Source: DATGKG01 sp963783145 | GTDB lineage: Bacteria; Desulfobacterota; Binatia; Binatales; Binataceae | DNA: 64,000 nt | Assembly: GCA_963783145.1 (NCBI GenBank) | Contig: CAWAMM010000002.1 | Span: forward strand, 124,001-188,000 | Reading direction: 5' to 3' | Shown here: piece by piece, positions 1-9,949 of the stretch | Numbering within the stretch: the stretch's first letter is position 1 | Layout of the letters: the number at the start of each line of letters is the position of its first letter | The notes under the pieces: model-generated | Databases searched by the model: none | What the model saw: the letters and a program-made list of their open reading frames with translations, nothing else | What the model was told of the DNA's origin: nothing | Program-made: the position numbers and the translations under genes

Positions 1-2098
1 CCTGCTGGCAGTAAAGCAAAGCCTTCGGCGAATTGTTGCTGCGCGAATAGTGGTGCACCAGTTCGGGAAGATGGCGCTGGATGTCCTGCGGGTAGGTTGC
101 TTCCAGGGCGTCGCCTACCTGCTCATGTAACATCCGGCGCCTATCATTTAGAAGCGACCCATAGGCGACGTCATGAGTAAGCGCGTGCTTAAAAACATAT
201 TCAGTATCGCCAATCGAAGGACGTTCGTAGATGAATTCGCTCGCCTGCAACTGTGCAAGCATCCGTTCCAATGAGATGTTGGCGCCTACTTCGGTTCTGC
301 TGACTACCGCCTGCTTAAATTCCATCCCGATCACCGCCAGGATCTGAAGCAGGTTTTTGAGCTCGGGCGGCAGGCGATCGATGCGGGCCGCAAGAATATC
401 CTGCACGGTAGGCGGTATTCGAAAATCTCTCAGTGGTTTGAACGGTCTGAAATTGAAACCTACACGCTGCAGCGATCCTCCGTCAACCAGGCTTTGGACA
501 CTCTCCTCCATAAAGAAAGGGTTTCCTTCGGTTCGATCGATGATACGCTGGCGCAGTTCTGCTAATTGAGGGTCGTCTCCCAGCAGCGCCGAGAGCATTT
601 CCTCAGCACCTTGTTTCCTCAGGGGGTCCAGACGAATTTGTGAATAGTAGGTCTTTTTTCCCCAATCATGCGAGTATTCGGGCCTATAGCTAACCAGCAT
701 CAAAATGCACGCCGTTGCCACACTTTCGGCGAGCAGATTCAGGAAACGTTGAGACTCTCCGTCTACCCAATGTAGGTCCTCGAATATCAAAACCAGCGGA
801 TGATGGATGCTCTCTAATAGTAGGATGTTTTTGGCCGCATCGAGTGAGCGGCGTCTTCGAGTCTCTGCTTCTATGTCGCCGATACCGTCCTGCTTGATGG
901 CTAGCCCCAGAAGGTCATACAGATAGGGGAGACTGTCTTTCAGTAATGGATCGACCAAATGGATTCTGTCACTCACGCGCTCGCGTCGCCGGGCAACATC
1001 GAGGTCCGGCGTGATTCCGAAATACTGCGAGAGCAGGTCTATTATAGGCTGGAAAGGAGCATTTTTCCCGTATGAGAACGAGAAGGCCTCCAGGATGACC
1101 CACTCGGATTTCGAAGCGGTTTTGAATTCCAACAAGATCCGCGACTTGCCTACTCCGGGCTCTCCGAGCAGAGCTAAAATTTGGCCGTGACCCGATCTCG
1201 CCAGTGCCGCTGCCTGCCGGATTGAGCTCATCTCGGACTGTCGGCCGACGAACTTGCTCAATCCTTGCCCTACGCCCTTCTGCAGTCTGGTTCGAATTGG
1301 ACCAAGGCCGGTGACTTCGAAGGTTTCAACTAAATCGCTCATGCCTCGGATCGGTACCCGTCCTAAGGGCTTAGTGGCAAAGAAACCATCAATCAGTTTC
1401 TGGACGTCTGAACCGATCACGATCGAGCCCGGCGACGCGATCGTTTGCAAGCGCGAAGCTAAATTTATGACATGACCAATAGGTGTATATTCTGCGCTGT
1501 CTTCTCCAGTTTTGATGTTTCGAAGAACCACTTCTCCCCAATTCACACCTATGCGAATTGCAATCGAATGCTCTCCGCGCGCTGTGAGTCCTTGGGAGAA
1601 GTCTTTGATGCCGTTCTGCATGCGGAGGGCTGCGAAGAGCGCGCGCTGGGGATGATCTTCATAGGCAATCGGCGCACCAAAGAGTGCAAAGACTCCATCG
1701 CCTGTCGATTGAGCTACGTATCCACCGTAGTGGTGTACAGCGTCAATCATTATCCCGATAGCAGGATCTACAACTGACTGAGCTTCCTCCGGGTCGCGTT
1801 TCTCGAGCAATTCGGTAGAGTCAGTAATATCGGCAAAGAGCGCGGTAACGACCTTTCGCTCACCATCGAACCAGGAAGCATTTGTCGGCGCAGGCACGCG
1901 AAGCGGTTGGCGCCGATAATTTTCTGTCCGTTGCTCAAGCGCCGAACCGCAACGATTGCAGAACTTGGCGGGAGGGTCATTTGCGGCGCCACAACGCGGA
2001 CATACTCGATCGATAGCTTCGCCGCATGCGCTGCAGAAGAGTGCCTGATGAGGGTTAGTCGACCCGCATGTTACACAAATCGAGGTCATCGCTATCAT
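1..2098 (-). CDS. Zinc-ribbon, class III nucleotide cyclase and AAA ATPase signalling protein (3' end outside window)
   Basis: An uninterrupted minus-strand frame of about 699 residues runs off the left edge, so the C-terminus is missing. Four CxxC pairs (C8/C11, C22/C25, C33/C36, C47/C50) form a double zinc ribbon. A class III adenylate/guanylate cyclase domain follows at about 80-250, with FADITDST and STGDGVFALFG carrying the metal-binding acidic residues. Next is an AAA_16-type ATPase with Walker A GEPGVGKS near residue 313 and Walker B LVLIFEDLHW. Helical repeat-like sequence continues to the edge. Proteins of this build are cytoplasmic signal integrators; the ligand is unknown. Two in-frame ATGs (2098 and 2089) could start it. 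It is the only clearly intact gene left of 10.4 kb. Confidence 0.88.
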   Translation of the reverse strand, partial: MIAMTSICVTCGSTNPHQALFCSACGEAIDRVCPRCGAANDPPAKFCNRCGSALEQRTENYRRQPLRVPAPTNASWFDGERKVVTALFADITDSTELLEKRDPEEAQSVVDPAIGIMIDAVHHYGGYVAQSTGDGVFALFGAPIAYEDHPQRALFAALRMQNGIKDFSQGLTARGEHSIAIRIGVNWGEVVLRNIKTGEDSAEYTPIGHVINLASRLQTIASPGSIVIGSDVQKLIDGFFATKPLGRVPIRGMSDLVETFEVTGLGPIRTRLQKGVGQGLSKFVGRQSEMSSIRQAAALARSGHGQILALLGEPGVGKSRILLEFKTASKSEWVILEAFSFSYGKNAPFQPIIDLLSQYFGITPDLDVARRRERVSDRIHLVDPLLKDSLPYLYDLLGLAIKQDGIGDIEAETRRRRSLDAAKNILLLESIHHPLVLIFEDLHWVDGESQRFLNLLAESVATACILMLVSYRPEYSHDWGKKTYYSQIRLDPLRKQGAEEMLSALLGDDPQLAELRQRIIDRTEGNPFFMEESVQSLVDGGSLQRVGFNFRPFKPLRDFRIPPTVQDILAARIDRLPPELKNLLQILAVIGMEFKQAVVSRTEVGANISLERMLAQLQASEFIYERPSIGDTEYVFKHALTHDVAYGSLLNDRRRMLHEQVGDALEATYPQDIQRHLPELVHHYSRSNNSPKALLYCQQ

Positions 2099-2560
2099 GG
2101 TTGGACATTGTCTGGGCTGGAGAATCAGCCCGATATCACTTTTTGTTCGGTTGATCGATTAGGTAATGTCGAATCGCGTTGCTTTGGCCCCGAAACGATC
2201 TATCGATTTATTGGACCGGTGAAAAGTCCATGCGCAAGCAGCCCTCTCGGTTTTTGGCAGGTCGACCCGCCTCTATCCGGCCATAAAATCACCCAGCGAA
2301 ACTTCTATTCTCTCTGATATCGAATTGCCAGCAAATAGAATTGGCGACTGATTTCACTCAAACGAACACCGACGTCCGTTCTGCCTCCGGAGGGAAGGCC
2401 GTGCGTTCGGATGAGCGCCCATTCCTCATCGAGCGCTCGGGCCCTCTGAAATGTGCCGATGTCAGGGTGCTGTTGGACGAAGCTGAGCGTATGAGCTCAC
2501 CCACATACCTGTCTGTGGCGAATTGGTGAATTTGCCAGAACGGGATGACGAAATGCCGAC
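2099..2560. other. Gene-poor spacer
   Basis: No convincing gene is seen between the cyclase-ATPase and the transposase remnant. Short open frames exist (for example 2341-2529 with a TTG start) but lack a recognisable domain or ribosome binding site. The promoter of the cyclase-ATPase is presumably just right of 2098. Confidence 0.4.
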
Positions 2561-3490
2561 TTGCTAACGGCCAAAAGACGGTTAGAGTTCCCCTTCGAAA
2601 CGGTGAGACTGCTGCTCCCATTGCTCGGCCACCTGCTGATGACCCTCGCGCGGCTTGCCTGTCTCCATGGTGTTCGAGCGGTGGTGGCGGAATCCTTCGC
2701 GGTCAAGCATCAACTGCTGATCATGAAGCGGTCACAGCTAGGCGCCCCCAATCTAACCTCGTGGGATTGGCTGATGCTGGGATTCTGGACGTTTTTGGTA
2801 TCCCCGAAGCGTCTGCGTTAAATTCGCCTTGATAACTAAGCCCTCGACGCTGCTGCGCCTTCATCAGATTCTGGTGAATCGCAAATATCATCTTTGATAT
2901 GTCTCTAATCGACTCCGTCGCACGGGACCCAAAGGTCCCTCCTGCGAACTGATTGCTGCGGTCGTCAAGATGAAACGGCGCAACCCACGTTTGGGCTGCC
3001 GAAAAATTGCCGAGCAGATCTCGATCGCATTCGGCCTCGAGATCAACAAAGATGTCATTCGGCGCGTCCTCATTCAGTACTACCGACCGGCGCTAGACGG
3101 CGATGGCCCCTCGTGGCTCTCCGTCATCGGGCAGGCTCGAGACAGCCTGTGGAGTGTCGATCTTTTTAGCTGTGAGTCGATTCTCTCAAAAGCTATTGGG
3201 TCAAGGTAATGATTGACATCTTCACGCGCCGGATCGTCGGCTTTGGCGTCGCCGCCGCCAATCTCGACGGACCCGGCGTGTGTCGAATGTTCAACCGCGC
3301 GATCACGTGACAGCGCATGCCCCAACATCTTTCCGGAATCACGATCCACCGTTTCGTTTTCAGAGCTGGCTAGCGAACCTTCGAATACTTGAGATTGATG
3401 AGATCAAATCGAACCCAGCACACGCCGGTCGCATGCTTTTCATCGAGCGATTGATCGGAACCATCCGGCGCGAATACGTCGAAGACCACG
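2561..3490 (+). pseudogene. Degenerate rve/DDE integrase-type transposase
   Basis: The pieces of one transposase lie in different frames. An N-terminal part (2561-2821) ends early. The middle part (about 2970-3180) has an HTH-like segment GCRKIAEQISIAFG and the first catalytic-Asp region SLWSVDLF. A segment near 3207-3290 carries IDIFTRRIVGFGVA. The last part (about 3320-3490) has HDPPFRF and FIERLIGTIRREY, matching the second Asp and the Glu of the DDE triad in IS3/IS481-like integrase cores. At least three frameshifts separate these parts and the C-terminus after the DDE Glu is gone. No terminal inverted repeats were found. Confidence 0.75.
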
Positions 3491-3520
3491 ACGCTACGCA
3501 GCAAACCGACTCGCGATCGC

Positions 3521-3828
3521 TTATTCAGGCTCCTGGTCGGACTTGTGGGCCGACGCAGCTGATTTTGGAGACGGAATTTTCTCCGGCTTGAAGGCGTCCC
3601 CTGCCCAGCCGGTCGATTGGGATTCCCGATACCCGCGCCAGTTTTGAGCGCATCAATAAGGCGTTCGATGCGCCACTCCTCGATCCAGGTATAGACCGAC
3701 TGACGGGCGACGCCGCAGAGCTTGGCAACCGCGGTCACGCCGCCCGCGAGCTCCACCGCGGCGGCCACCATGTTGGTCTTGACACCTCTGACGCGCTTGG
3801 GACGTCCGGAACTCTTCCTTCTGCTCAT
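3521..3828 (-). pseudogene. Frameshifted Cro/YdaS-like helix-turn-helix gene
   Basis: The N-terminus from ATG 3828 is basic and leads into a helix-turn-helix: GGVTAVAKLCGVARQSVYTW. Such YdaS/Cro-like proteins are phage or plasmid repressors. Intact reading ends near residue 60. The sequence then continues in a second frame (LARVSGIPIDRL) and in a third (FKPEKIPSPKSAA, stop at 3521-3523), so two single-base indels appear to have broken it. Read literally, the first frame instead runs antisense through the transposase remnant to 3370. It faces the dead transposase and is divergent from the phage-like genes at 4.05 kb, as expected for a phage-type repressor position. Confidence 0.55.
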
Positions 3829-4050
3829 AGCGTTGGCTCTTGCGCACGAGGTTTCATGGCTACGTCGATTCGTTGCTTAGATTGGATACGGCCCATAGCT
3901 CGAACCCAACTCCGAAAGCAACTCGATTGAGAGGCTAGCAGGCCGCAACGCGAGCAACCGTCGCTAACATTTTGACGTCCAACTCAGTTGACTCCAACGC
4001 GCACCAGAGCGAGGTGTGTCCACGACAAGCGACATCTCAAGGAGGCTTTA

Positions 4051-4650
4051 ATGGACGCTCAACGCGAGACAACCAAAGGACAGATAACCTTCCGGCTGGC
4101 TTACCGGGAAGGGTTCCTCTGCGTCCTCGGCGAACGCGGTTCCACCCAGTCGTCGGAATCAACAACGGCTAAACTCTGGTATCCGATTCGCGAGGCTGAA
4201 GAAACCGAGGTACTGACGCTGCTCGGACGTCCGGTCACCGAACTAGACCCTAGGGAAGGAATCTACGTCGACAAGGAGGGAGCGGTTTATCAGTTGGCGC
4301 AAAAGGGCGAGACCGAACCGATGGCGGTGGAGGAGGTCCCAGGCGAGGCGGGAAAGCTGGCGGAGTTGCTGACTGCCTCACTCAAGAACGGAAACTCCTC
4401 AGCAGGAGTGCGCACTCATGCCCTGCAGCGGCCGACCGGTCGGCGACGGAAGAAAGTGGCCCTAGAGACCAACGGAGCTACGAAGCCCCGCACCGAGCAA
4501 CCGTGTGGCGGTGCAGTCGACGACCCGCCGGCGTTGCTCATTCACTCTCCGGTTCTGAGCAACCACCACGACCTGGTGCAACTGAACCTGCAGCCAGAAG
4601 CTGGCCGAAGTGCGGCGCAGGATCGGCTACATCCAGAAGCGCGGCTTTAA
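4051..4650 (+). CDS. Hypothetical protein of decayed phage-like module
   Basis: The ATG at 4051 is chosen because a strong AAGGAGG sits 7 bases upstream; an earlier in-frame start at 3988 lacks one. The 199-residue product is hydrophilic and acidic in the first 110 residues (LGRPVTELDPREGIYVDKEG), then low-complexity and basic. I recognise no domain. Its 3' end overlaps the ERF gene, and its last residues read through what looks like the original ERF start (QLNLQ, then KLAEVRRRIGY in the next frame), so the end of this frame is probably not original. Its place directly before ERF suggests a phage early gene. Confidence 0.5.
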   Translation: MDAQRETTKGQITFRLAYREGFLCVLGERGSTQSSESTTAKLWYPIREAEETEVLTLLGRPVTELDPREGIYVDKEGAVYQLAQKGETEPMAVEEVPGEAGKLAELLTASLKNGNSSAGVRTHALQRPTGRRRKKVALETNGATKPRTEQPCGGAVDDPPALLIHSPVLSNHHDLVQLNLQPEAGRSAAQDRLHPEARL

Positions 4651-5202
4651 CGAGCGGAACAACTACTCATACGTGACCGCGGCGGATCTGGCCGGCGCTG
4701 TCGGCGACATCCTCGCCGAATTAGGAGTGGTGATCATTCCCTCGCTGGAATCGATCGCCTACGAATCAGGGCGAGGAAACGGCGCGGAGCTGGCTCGCTC
4801 CGCGCAGGTCGTGATGGCCTACACCTTCACCGATGTCGATACCGGAGAAGCCATCACCACCAAAGTAGCCGGCCAGGGACTCGATGCCGGCGACAAGGCT
4901 CGTTACAAGGCGATGACCGGAGCCTTAAAGTATGCCCTGCTCCAGTCCTTCCTGCTCGCTACCGGCGACGATCCCGAAGACGAGCGAATCAATCACTCAT
5001 CAGGCAACGGTCCCGAGCGGCTGATAACTCCCGAGGAGGCCCGCCAGGTTCGCGTTCTGGTCGATCAGACCGAGACCGAACTCGATCGGGTGCTCTCCTA
5101 TTACAAGATCTACTCGCTGAGGAGATGCGCGAGAGCAGCTACCGGCGCGCGGTCGAACTGCTCAATCGTAAACGCACCAAGCAAACCCACGAGGAAACAG
5201 CT
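4610..5202 (+). pseudogene. ERF-family single-strand annealing protein, frameshifted
   Basis: The central region matches the ERF recombinase family: YSYVTAADLAGAV near the N-terminus, then GQGLDAGDKARYKAMTGALK and a conserved GDDPED. ERF proteins anneal single-stranded DNA during phage homologous recombination. The frame opens only at a GTG (4610); the probable original start lies upstream in the previous frame, separated by one extra base near 4595. After SYYKI (about 5110) the C-terminus continues in another frame (MRESSYRRAVELLNRKR). Two indels therefore break the gene. The YqaJ remnant directly follows, the usual partner order in phage recombination modules. Confidence 0.7.
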
Positions 5203-5439
5203 ATGCCCAAGATTGAGCGTCTGGAGCAGAACACCCCCGAGTGGCGGAGCCGGCGGATGGAGGGTATAGGCTCCAGCGATGCCCCGGTGATCATGAGCGA
5301 GGGAGCTGCTTTTGACAATGCAGCTTGGCCCAAAGTGGGCCGTTTCACAGTATCGAAATCACTTGCCCCTCACAACCCGATACTGCGATCTGGCGGTAGG
5401 CCTGTTATAGGTGTCGAAGAGGCGCGTCGCCGCAAATAG
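5203..5439 (+). pseudogene. YqaJ-type viral recombinase/exonuclease, N-terminal remnant
   Basis: A ribosome-binding GAGG lies 8 bases before ATG 5203. The first about 37 residues look like the start of YqaJ-family phage exonucleases: LEQNTPEWRSRRMEGIGSSD, where the Glu-Trp and GIGSSDAP segment is typical. After about 5312 the similarity stops and unrelated sequence (AWPKVGRF and onward) closes the frame at 5439, so the nuclease core is missing. This looks like a rearrangement breakpoint. YqaJ nucleases chew double-stranded ends to feed the annealing protein, here ERF. Confidence 0.6.
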
Positions 5440-5479
5440 GCGCTGGCGATGGAACGACTTGCCTAAGATAGACCAATAG

Positions 5480-5812
5480 CTAGCAAATGCGCTTTGTCAC
5501 CGGCTGAAGCGCCGCCTTCGGCGAAACACTCACAAACAGGAGATCACTGACCAACGCCTGTTGCTGTGCAGTCAACCGATCTTGGGGTCCTGAACGCATC
5601 ACCCATACGCTACCAATCAGTCTCCGAGATGTACTAACGTCCGAGCAGGCCCGGCGAAGGGCGTCGTAATCGTCCATGGTCAAATCGATTTGAGTCCTCG
5701 ACGGTCCAGCGTCTTTCTCTTCTAGGATGGTCGCTTCGACGATTGCTCTGTAAACCGCGGACGTGGGAGCTGTGATCGGTGACATTTCTTCGCGGCGAGC
5801 ATTGCATTCCAT
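5480..5812 (-). CDS. Hypothetical protein, doubtful
   Basis: An open frame of 110 residues lies between the YqaJ remnant and the rfbF remnant. An internal ATG at 5782 (MSPITAPTSAV) would give a 100-residue acidic, mostly helical protein with the segment IDLTMDDYDALRR. No family is recognised. Because all neighbours are broken, this may be a fragment or non-coding. Confidence 0.3.
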   Translation of the reverse strand: MECNARREEMSPITAPTSAVYRAIVEATILEEKDAGPSRTQIDLTMDDYDALRRACSDVSTSRRLIGSVWVMRSGPQDRLTAQQQALVSDLLFVSVSPKAALQPVTKRIC

Positions 5813-5849
5813 AGATCGTCATACAGTCCGCCAACGCCCTGCTTTCCTT

Positions 5850-6290
5850 TCATTCCAACGCCCCAAGGTCCTTTTGTGAATCCGGACGTTCGCGCCGCGC
5901 GGGCGTGCGATTCTCCGAGCTAGGACCGCACCATCCGAGACGGAGAACAGCGGCAACAGCCTCGATCATTTCTGGGTTTACCTTAAGGAGTTTATCTCGT
6001 TTCCTTTCAGCCATGATTCTTGGCCTAGCAGTTTGAGCGCGGGACATAGGCCCCCTTAGTTCAATGGCCGAAATTCTCTGAACCGCGTCTAGATGGAGGA
6101 AGTAGTTCTTGATGACCTCGCCCTTGTGCCCCAGACATAAAATGAAATCGTGATGACCGAAGTAAGCATAGTACTTCATCAGGTGCCACAGTATTGGTCG
6201 CGCGCCGATCGGGACCATCGGTTTGGGAACGTCGTCGCCGACGCCCCGGAGCCTCAAGCCCGCCCCTCCGCAAAAGAGAACCACCTTCAT
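5850..6290 (-). pseudogene. rfbF: Glucose-1-phosphate cytidylyltransferase remnant
   Basis: From ATG 6290 the first about 72 residues match RfbF/RmlA-like nucleotidyltransferases: MKVVLFCGGAGLRLR (the nucleotide-binding GG loop), VPKPMVPIGARPILWH and FILCLGHKGEVIKNYF. Similarity stops near 6075, and the frame continues through unrelated sequence to 5850. RfbF makes CDP-glucose for deoxysugar synthesis. The start overlaps the stop of the upstream methyltransferase remnant as ATGA, a relic of translational coupling. Confidence 0.75.
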
Positions 6291-6997
6291 GACGAAGCTT
6301 CCTTCGTGCCTTCGCACACCTCCACCCTCGGAATCGGCACTACGAAGCGACCCCCCCAAGTGCGTACCGAACGACAACTGCCTCATGATCTCATCCTTCA
6401 GATTCCATGGAAGGATCAGCACGTAGTCGGGGCGTGGTCTCCCGGATGTGATCAGGGTGATGAATGGGGATATGACTGCCGGGCAGGAAGCGGCCCTGCT
6501 TATGAGGGTTGCGATCCACTGTGTACGCGATTCAGATCGCGTCCGGTGCCGGCGTAATGCAGCAAGGTGGCGCTTTTGCTCGGTGCTCCATACCCGGCTA
6601 CCGACTTACCGGCCCGCACCGGGGACATCAGGAAGTCCACCAACGCGAACTTGGCCTGTTTCGCCCGCTCCGCGAAGCCTTGGTAACCATCCAACTTTGC
6701 CAGGCCGGCTCTCTCCTCCAACGCCATCAGCGCGCGTACCTCCGGCTGAACCGGATGCACCAGATTAGGGGCCAAGCAGGCGTAAGTCCGTAAGGATCCG
6801 CCGTGGGTCGCTAACTGTTCAACGTCGAAGATGGTGAGACCGGGGGCGGCCAGTATCCTCATCATCGTTCCGAACGAAAAGAAAGATGGAGACATTCCCA
6901 GATCGACAAAGGTGTGCCGCAGGCGGACGCCGCAGAAGCGACATGCAGGAATACCTGCTACTTGCCCTTCGATCTCGCGAGCAGCTAATGCGGACAT
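6287..6997 (-). pseudogene. Sugar C-methyltransferase, internally deleted
   Basis: The N-terminus carries the zinc-binding segment CRFCGVRLRHTFVDLGMSPS of NDP-sugar C-methyltransferases. The sequence then jumps directly to the C-terminal region (FSFGTMMRILAA, ATHGGSLRTYA, AGKSVAGYGAPSK), so roughly 200 residues including the SAM-binding domain are lost. After LLHYAGTGRDL the tail continues in other frames: VDRNPHKQGRFLPGSHIPIH, then RPDYVLILPWNLKDEIMRQL, then RFVVPIPRVEVCE with stop at 6287. At least three frameshifts plus the deletion make it dead. Confidence 0.75.
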
Positions 6998-7002
6998 GCA
7001 GC

Positions 7003-8050
7003 CTAGACGAGGGAGGCGAGCGCGTCGCGTCCCATCCAGCGCAACGACGCATCCAACCGTCCTCTGTCAATGAGCCCCCTTAGATGATTGACGCGAAAAT
7101 AGCGCGCGCAATCGAAGCCACCAGGCGCTTGTGCGGCCGCCCGGTACGCCTGGTACAGCTCCAGGGCGCCTTTTGCGGCCGTCCATTGCGGCGAGTAAGT
7201 AGGCAGGAGGCGCCGGATCTTCTCGCAGCTGACCCGATAGCATCGCAGGTCGGGTCCCCCTCCGGGTGCGTAATCGATGCGGCCGCGGGGCACGCTTTCC
7301 GCAACGACCTCGGCCAATTGGCTCACGCGACAGTTCTCCCCCGTTTGACCGACATTGAAGGTTTCGTTGTGGATGACATCGATCGGTGCTTCGAGCACGC
7401 TCACAATCGCGGCGGCGATATCCCGTATGTGCACGATCGGTCGCCATGGTGTGCCGTCGCTCTTGACGTAGGCTCGCCCGGTGATGACGGCTGATGCGAC
7501 GAGATCCTTCAGCACGACATCCAGTCGCAGCCGCGGCGACGCTCCATATGCAGTCGCGTTTCTCAGATGCACCGGACTGAACTGACGGTCTTCCAGTTGC
7601 GCAAGGTCATGCTCCGCTCCGACCTTGGACACCGCATAGGCGGTCACCGGGCTGAGTCCCGCCGATTCATCCAGAAAGGCATCGCCGGCAGCCCCGTAAA
7701 TGCTGCACGAGGAAGATAAGACGAAACGCCGAACGCCTGCCGCCTTCGCCAGTTCCGCCAGCCGCACGGTGGCACGATGATTGATTTCGAAAGTGACGTC
7801 GGGATTCAGGTTGCCGAGGGGATCGTTGGAAAGCGCGGCCAGATGCACCACCGCATCGAATCCCTCGAGGTCGGCCGTCAAAATGTCGCGGATGTCCCTC
7901 GGAGTTCTCCAATCTCCGCCGGCCGGGTCCCAAAATCGCAGCCCGCAAACAGATCGGAATCCAAACCGATAACAGTATGTCCTGCAGCTTGAAGGATCGG
8001 CGCCGCGACCGCGCCGATGTACCCTTTATGTCCGCCAACAGGACCTTCAT
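7003..8050 (-). pseudogene. NAD-dependent sugar epimerase/dehydratase (SDR), 5' frameshifts
   Basis: The long open part (7003-7881) is an extended SDR: VVHLAALSNDPLG, SSSCSIYGAAG, catalytic-type YAVSK, RNATAYGASPRLR and RPIVHIRDIA. The Rossmann start is displaced: MKVLL at 8050 is in one frame, the glycine motif GHKGYIGAVA and VIGLDSDLF in a second, and the body in a third. Two indels in the first 60 codons break the NAD-binding fold. The start overlaps the stop of the DUF4910 remnant (ATGA at 8047-8050). The family acts on NDP-sugars in O-antigen or glycolipid synthesis. Confidence 0.75.
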
Positions 8051-9378
8051 CGCTCTTCCTTCGAACTATCAACAACCTCCGACAAGAGGCCATTTTGGCA
8101 GAGCACTTGCGCGGCACTGTGAATTTCCGGAAACGGAATTCCTGACCGCTCCGCGATCTCCAACAAAGTGTGCCGCCGATCGGAGAAATTCAGCACCCAG
8201 AGTCGCGCCGAAAGCTCGCTTGCGAACGTTCCGTCACCAATCGCGGGCCACAGGTTTCGCCGTCCAAGTTGGGGCTCGCCATACGGATAGCGGTTGACAA
8301 GCGCTGATTGTTCTCGATCACATCGAGGATGCTCGCGCACACGCGCAAGGATCCGGCCAGTTGCCGGCCGGATGAAGTTAAGATTGTCGGCCGAGGTGTG
8401 ATACTCGGGAAAACTCCCGGGCACGCTTCGCATCAGACAGCCCACCGGCAGGTTGAATCCCGGCGAACAGTATTGACGCTCATCGTATCCGTAGGGGTAG
8501 AAGTCCAGTACCTCGGAACCTATGGCGTGATGGCGAAGCACATGCGCGGCGGCGCGGTCGATGTCGGCCTCGCCCCGACGGCTTTTCTTGTAATGGAACT
8601 CCCCAGCGTCTCCCAGGCATGTCAGCACTAGCCCATGACGGATGCGGGCCGTAGCTTCGGGGTTGCGCGCCAGCCATGTGATCGCCCCGATAGTTCCGGG
8701 AATGAACAGGAGGCGGTACGAGTATGCGCGCTCCTGTCGGGAAAGCATCCGCGCGAGAAACGTCGCCACGACCAGTCCGGAAAGATTGTCGTTTGCAAGA
8801 GAAGGAGGATGGCAGGCGTGGCAGGAGATGAATATCTCGTCCATCGACCGCCCAGGAAGGTAACATTCGCCGTAACTCAAGTTTCCGTCTTGCAGGGCGG
8901 AATCGATCACGACTTCGTAATCTCCTTCCTTTAGTGTGACCAACTGGTTATGTGACAGGCAGAACCCCCAGTTAGCATCGTAGTAGGAAGTGCGGTACGG
9001 AATCCAATCCGGCGGATCAGGTAAAGTGAAGAGGTGCGGCCGCGGCTCGGCGAGCGGCATTGTTGCCTGTACGGGTGCACTGTAGCCTACCACATGAAGG
9101 TTGCAGTGCTGAAAGTCGACCGCGCGCCTTCGGTCCGGGGCTGTGATGTGGGCATCCCGAATGTTCCACTCTTTAGGGGATAGTCCAGTCGAAAACTCAC
9201 GTGCCGGTGGCCACCTGACTAATTTCGAGCGGGATTTTTTCTTGGATCGCTGCCAGGGTGCGCCGAATGCCTGCGCCGGTGAGGCTCCGGCAGATCGGGT
9301 ACAGTTCCGCGGCGACTATGCAACTCCTTGCCGATGGCGATGGGATCGATACGGTCGTGCTCTCGTAGCAGGTCCATC
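8047..9378 (-). pseudogene. DUF4910/M28 aminopeptidase-like protein of a sugar cluster, broken 5' region
   Basis: The main open part (8047-9093) has YRTSYYDANWGFCLSHN, ISCHACHPPSLANDNLSG and SVPGSFPEYHTSADN, which carry the His/Asp/Glu metal ligands of an M28-like fold; DUF4910 proteins are common in surface-polysaccharide clusters. The N-terminal part is split: MDLLREHDRI at 9378, CRSLTGAGIRRTLAAIQEK in another frame, an in-frame TGA where VATGT-stop-VFDWTIP needs an Arg codon, then a shift into KEWNIRDAHI. Nonsense plus indels indicate a pseudogene. Confidence 0.7.
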
Positions 9379-9382
9379 GCTT

Positions 9383-9896
9383 TCACCGGAAGTTGGCGTA
9401 CGAACGATCTCTTTCCGAGATCACTTTGGGTGGGGCCGGCCAGGCGATCCGGAAGCGTGAATCGTTCCAGTGCACACCTCGCGCCGATCCGGCATGGTAG
9501 AATTCGGAGATCTGATAGAAGGCCTCGGTGTTGTCTTCCAACGACAGAAAGCCATGCCCGCAGCCCTCCGGCACATAAACCTCCGGTGGTTGGCGCCGGT
9601 CAGCGTTACCGCGATCCATTTTGCGAAGGTTGGAGACTCTGGACGGAGGTCTACCACGACGTCGTAAATCGCGCCTCGCGTGCATCGTACCAACTTCGTC
9701 TCGCCATGCGGCGCGGTTTGATAGTGCATGCCGCGCAGGGTTCCCTTGCTTGGGCCAAAGGAAAATACTGCACTGGGCGAGGGCCGGATTCAGCCCCCTG
9801 GATTCGAACTCGTTGCGGCACCAGGTGCGCGCGAAGAAGCCCCGCTCGTTCCGGCGTGATATCAATTTCCCAAACTCCTCAGATAGTCGGTCTCAT
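9383..9896 (-). pseudogene. rfbC: dTDP-4-dehydrorhamnose 3,5-epimerase, frameshifted
   Basis: RfbC pieces lie in several frames: NERGFFARTWCRNEFESRGL, then GMHYQTAPHGETKLVRCTRG with VVDLRPESPTFAKW, then VYVPEGCGHGFLSLEDNTEAFYQISEF in the first frame again. These are the cupin core motifs of the epimerase. The probable start is ATG 9896. At least two internal indels and one near the start break it. It heads the dead operon rfbC-DUF4910-SDR-methyltransferase-rfbF. Confidence 0.75.
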
Positions 9897-9949
9897 CGCC
9901 AGTCCGGCAGGAGCGTCCGATTCGGATGATTCTTTCCAAGCCATGAGGT

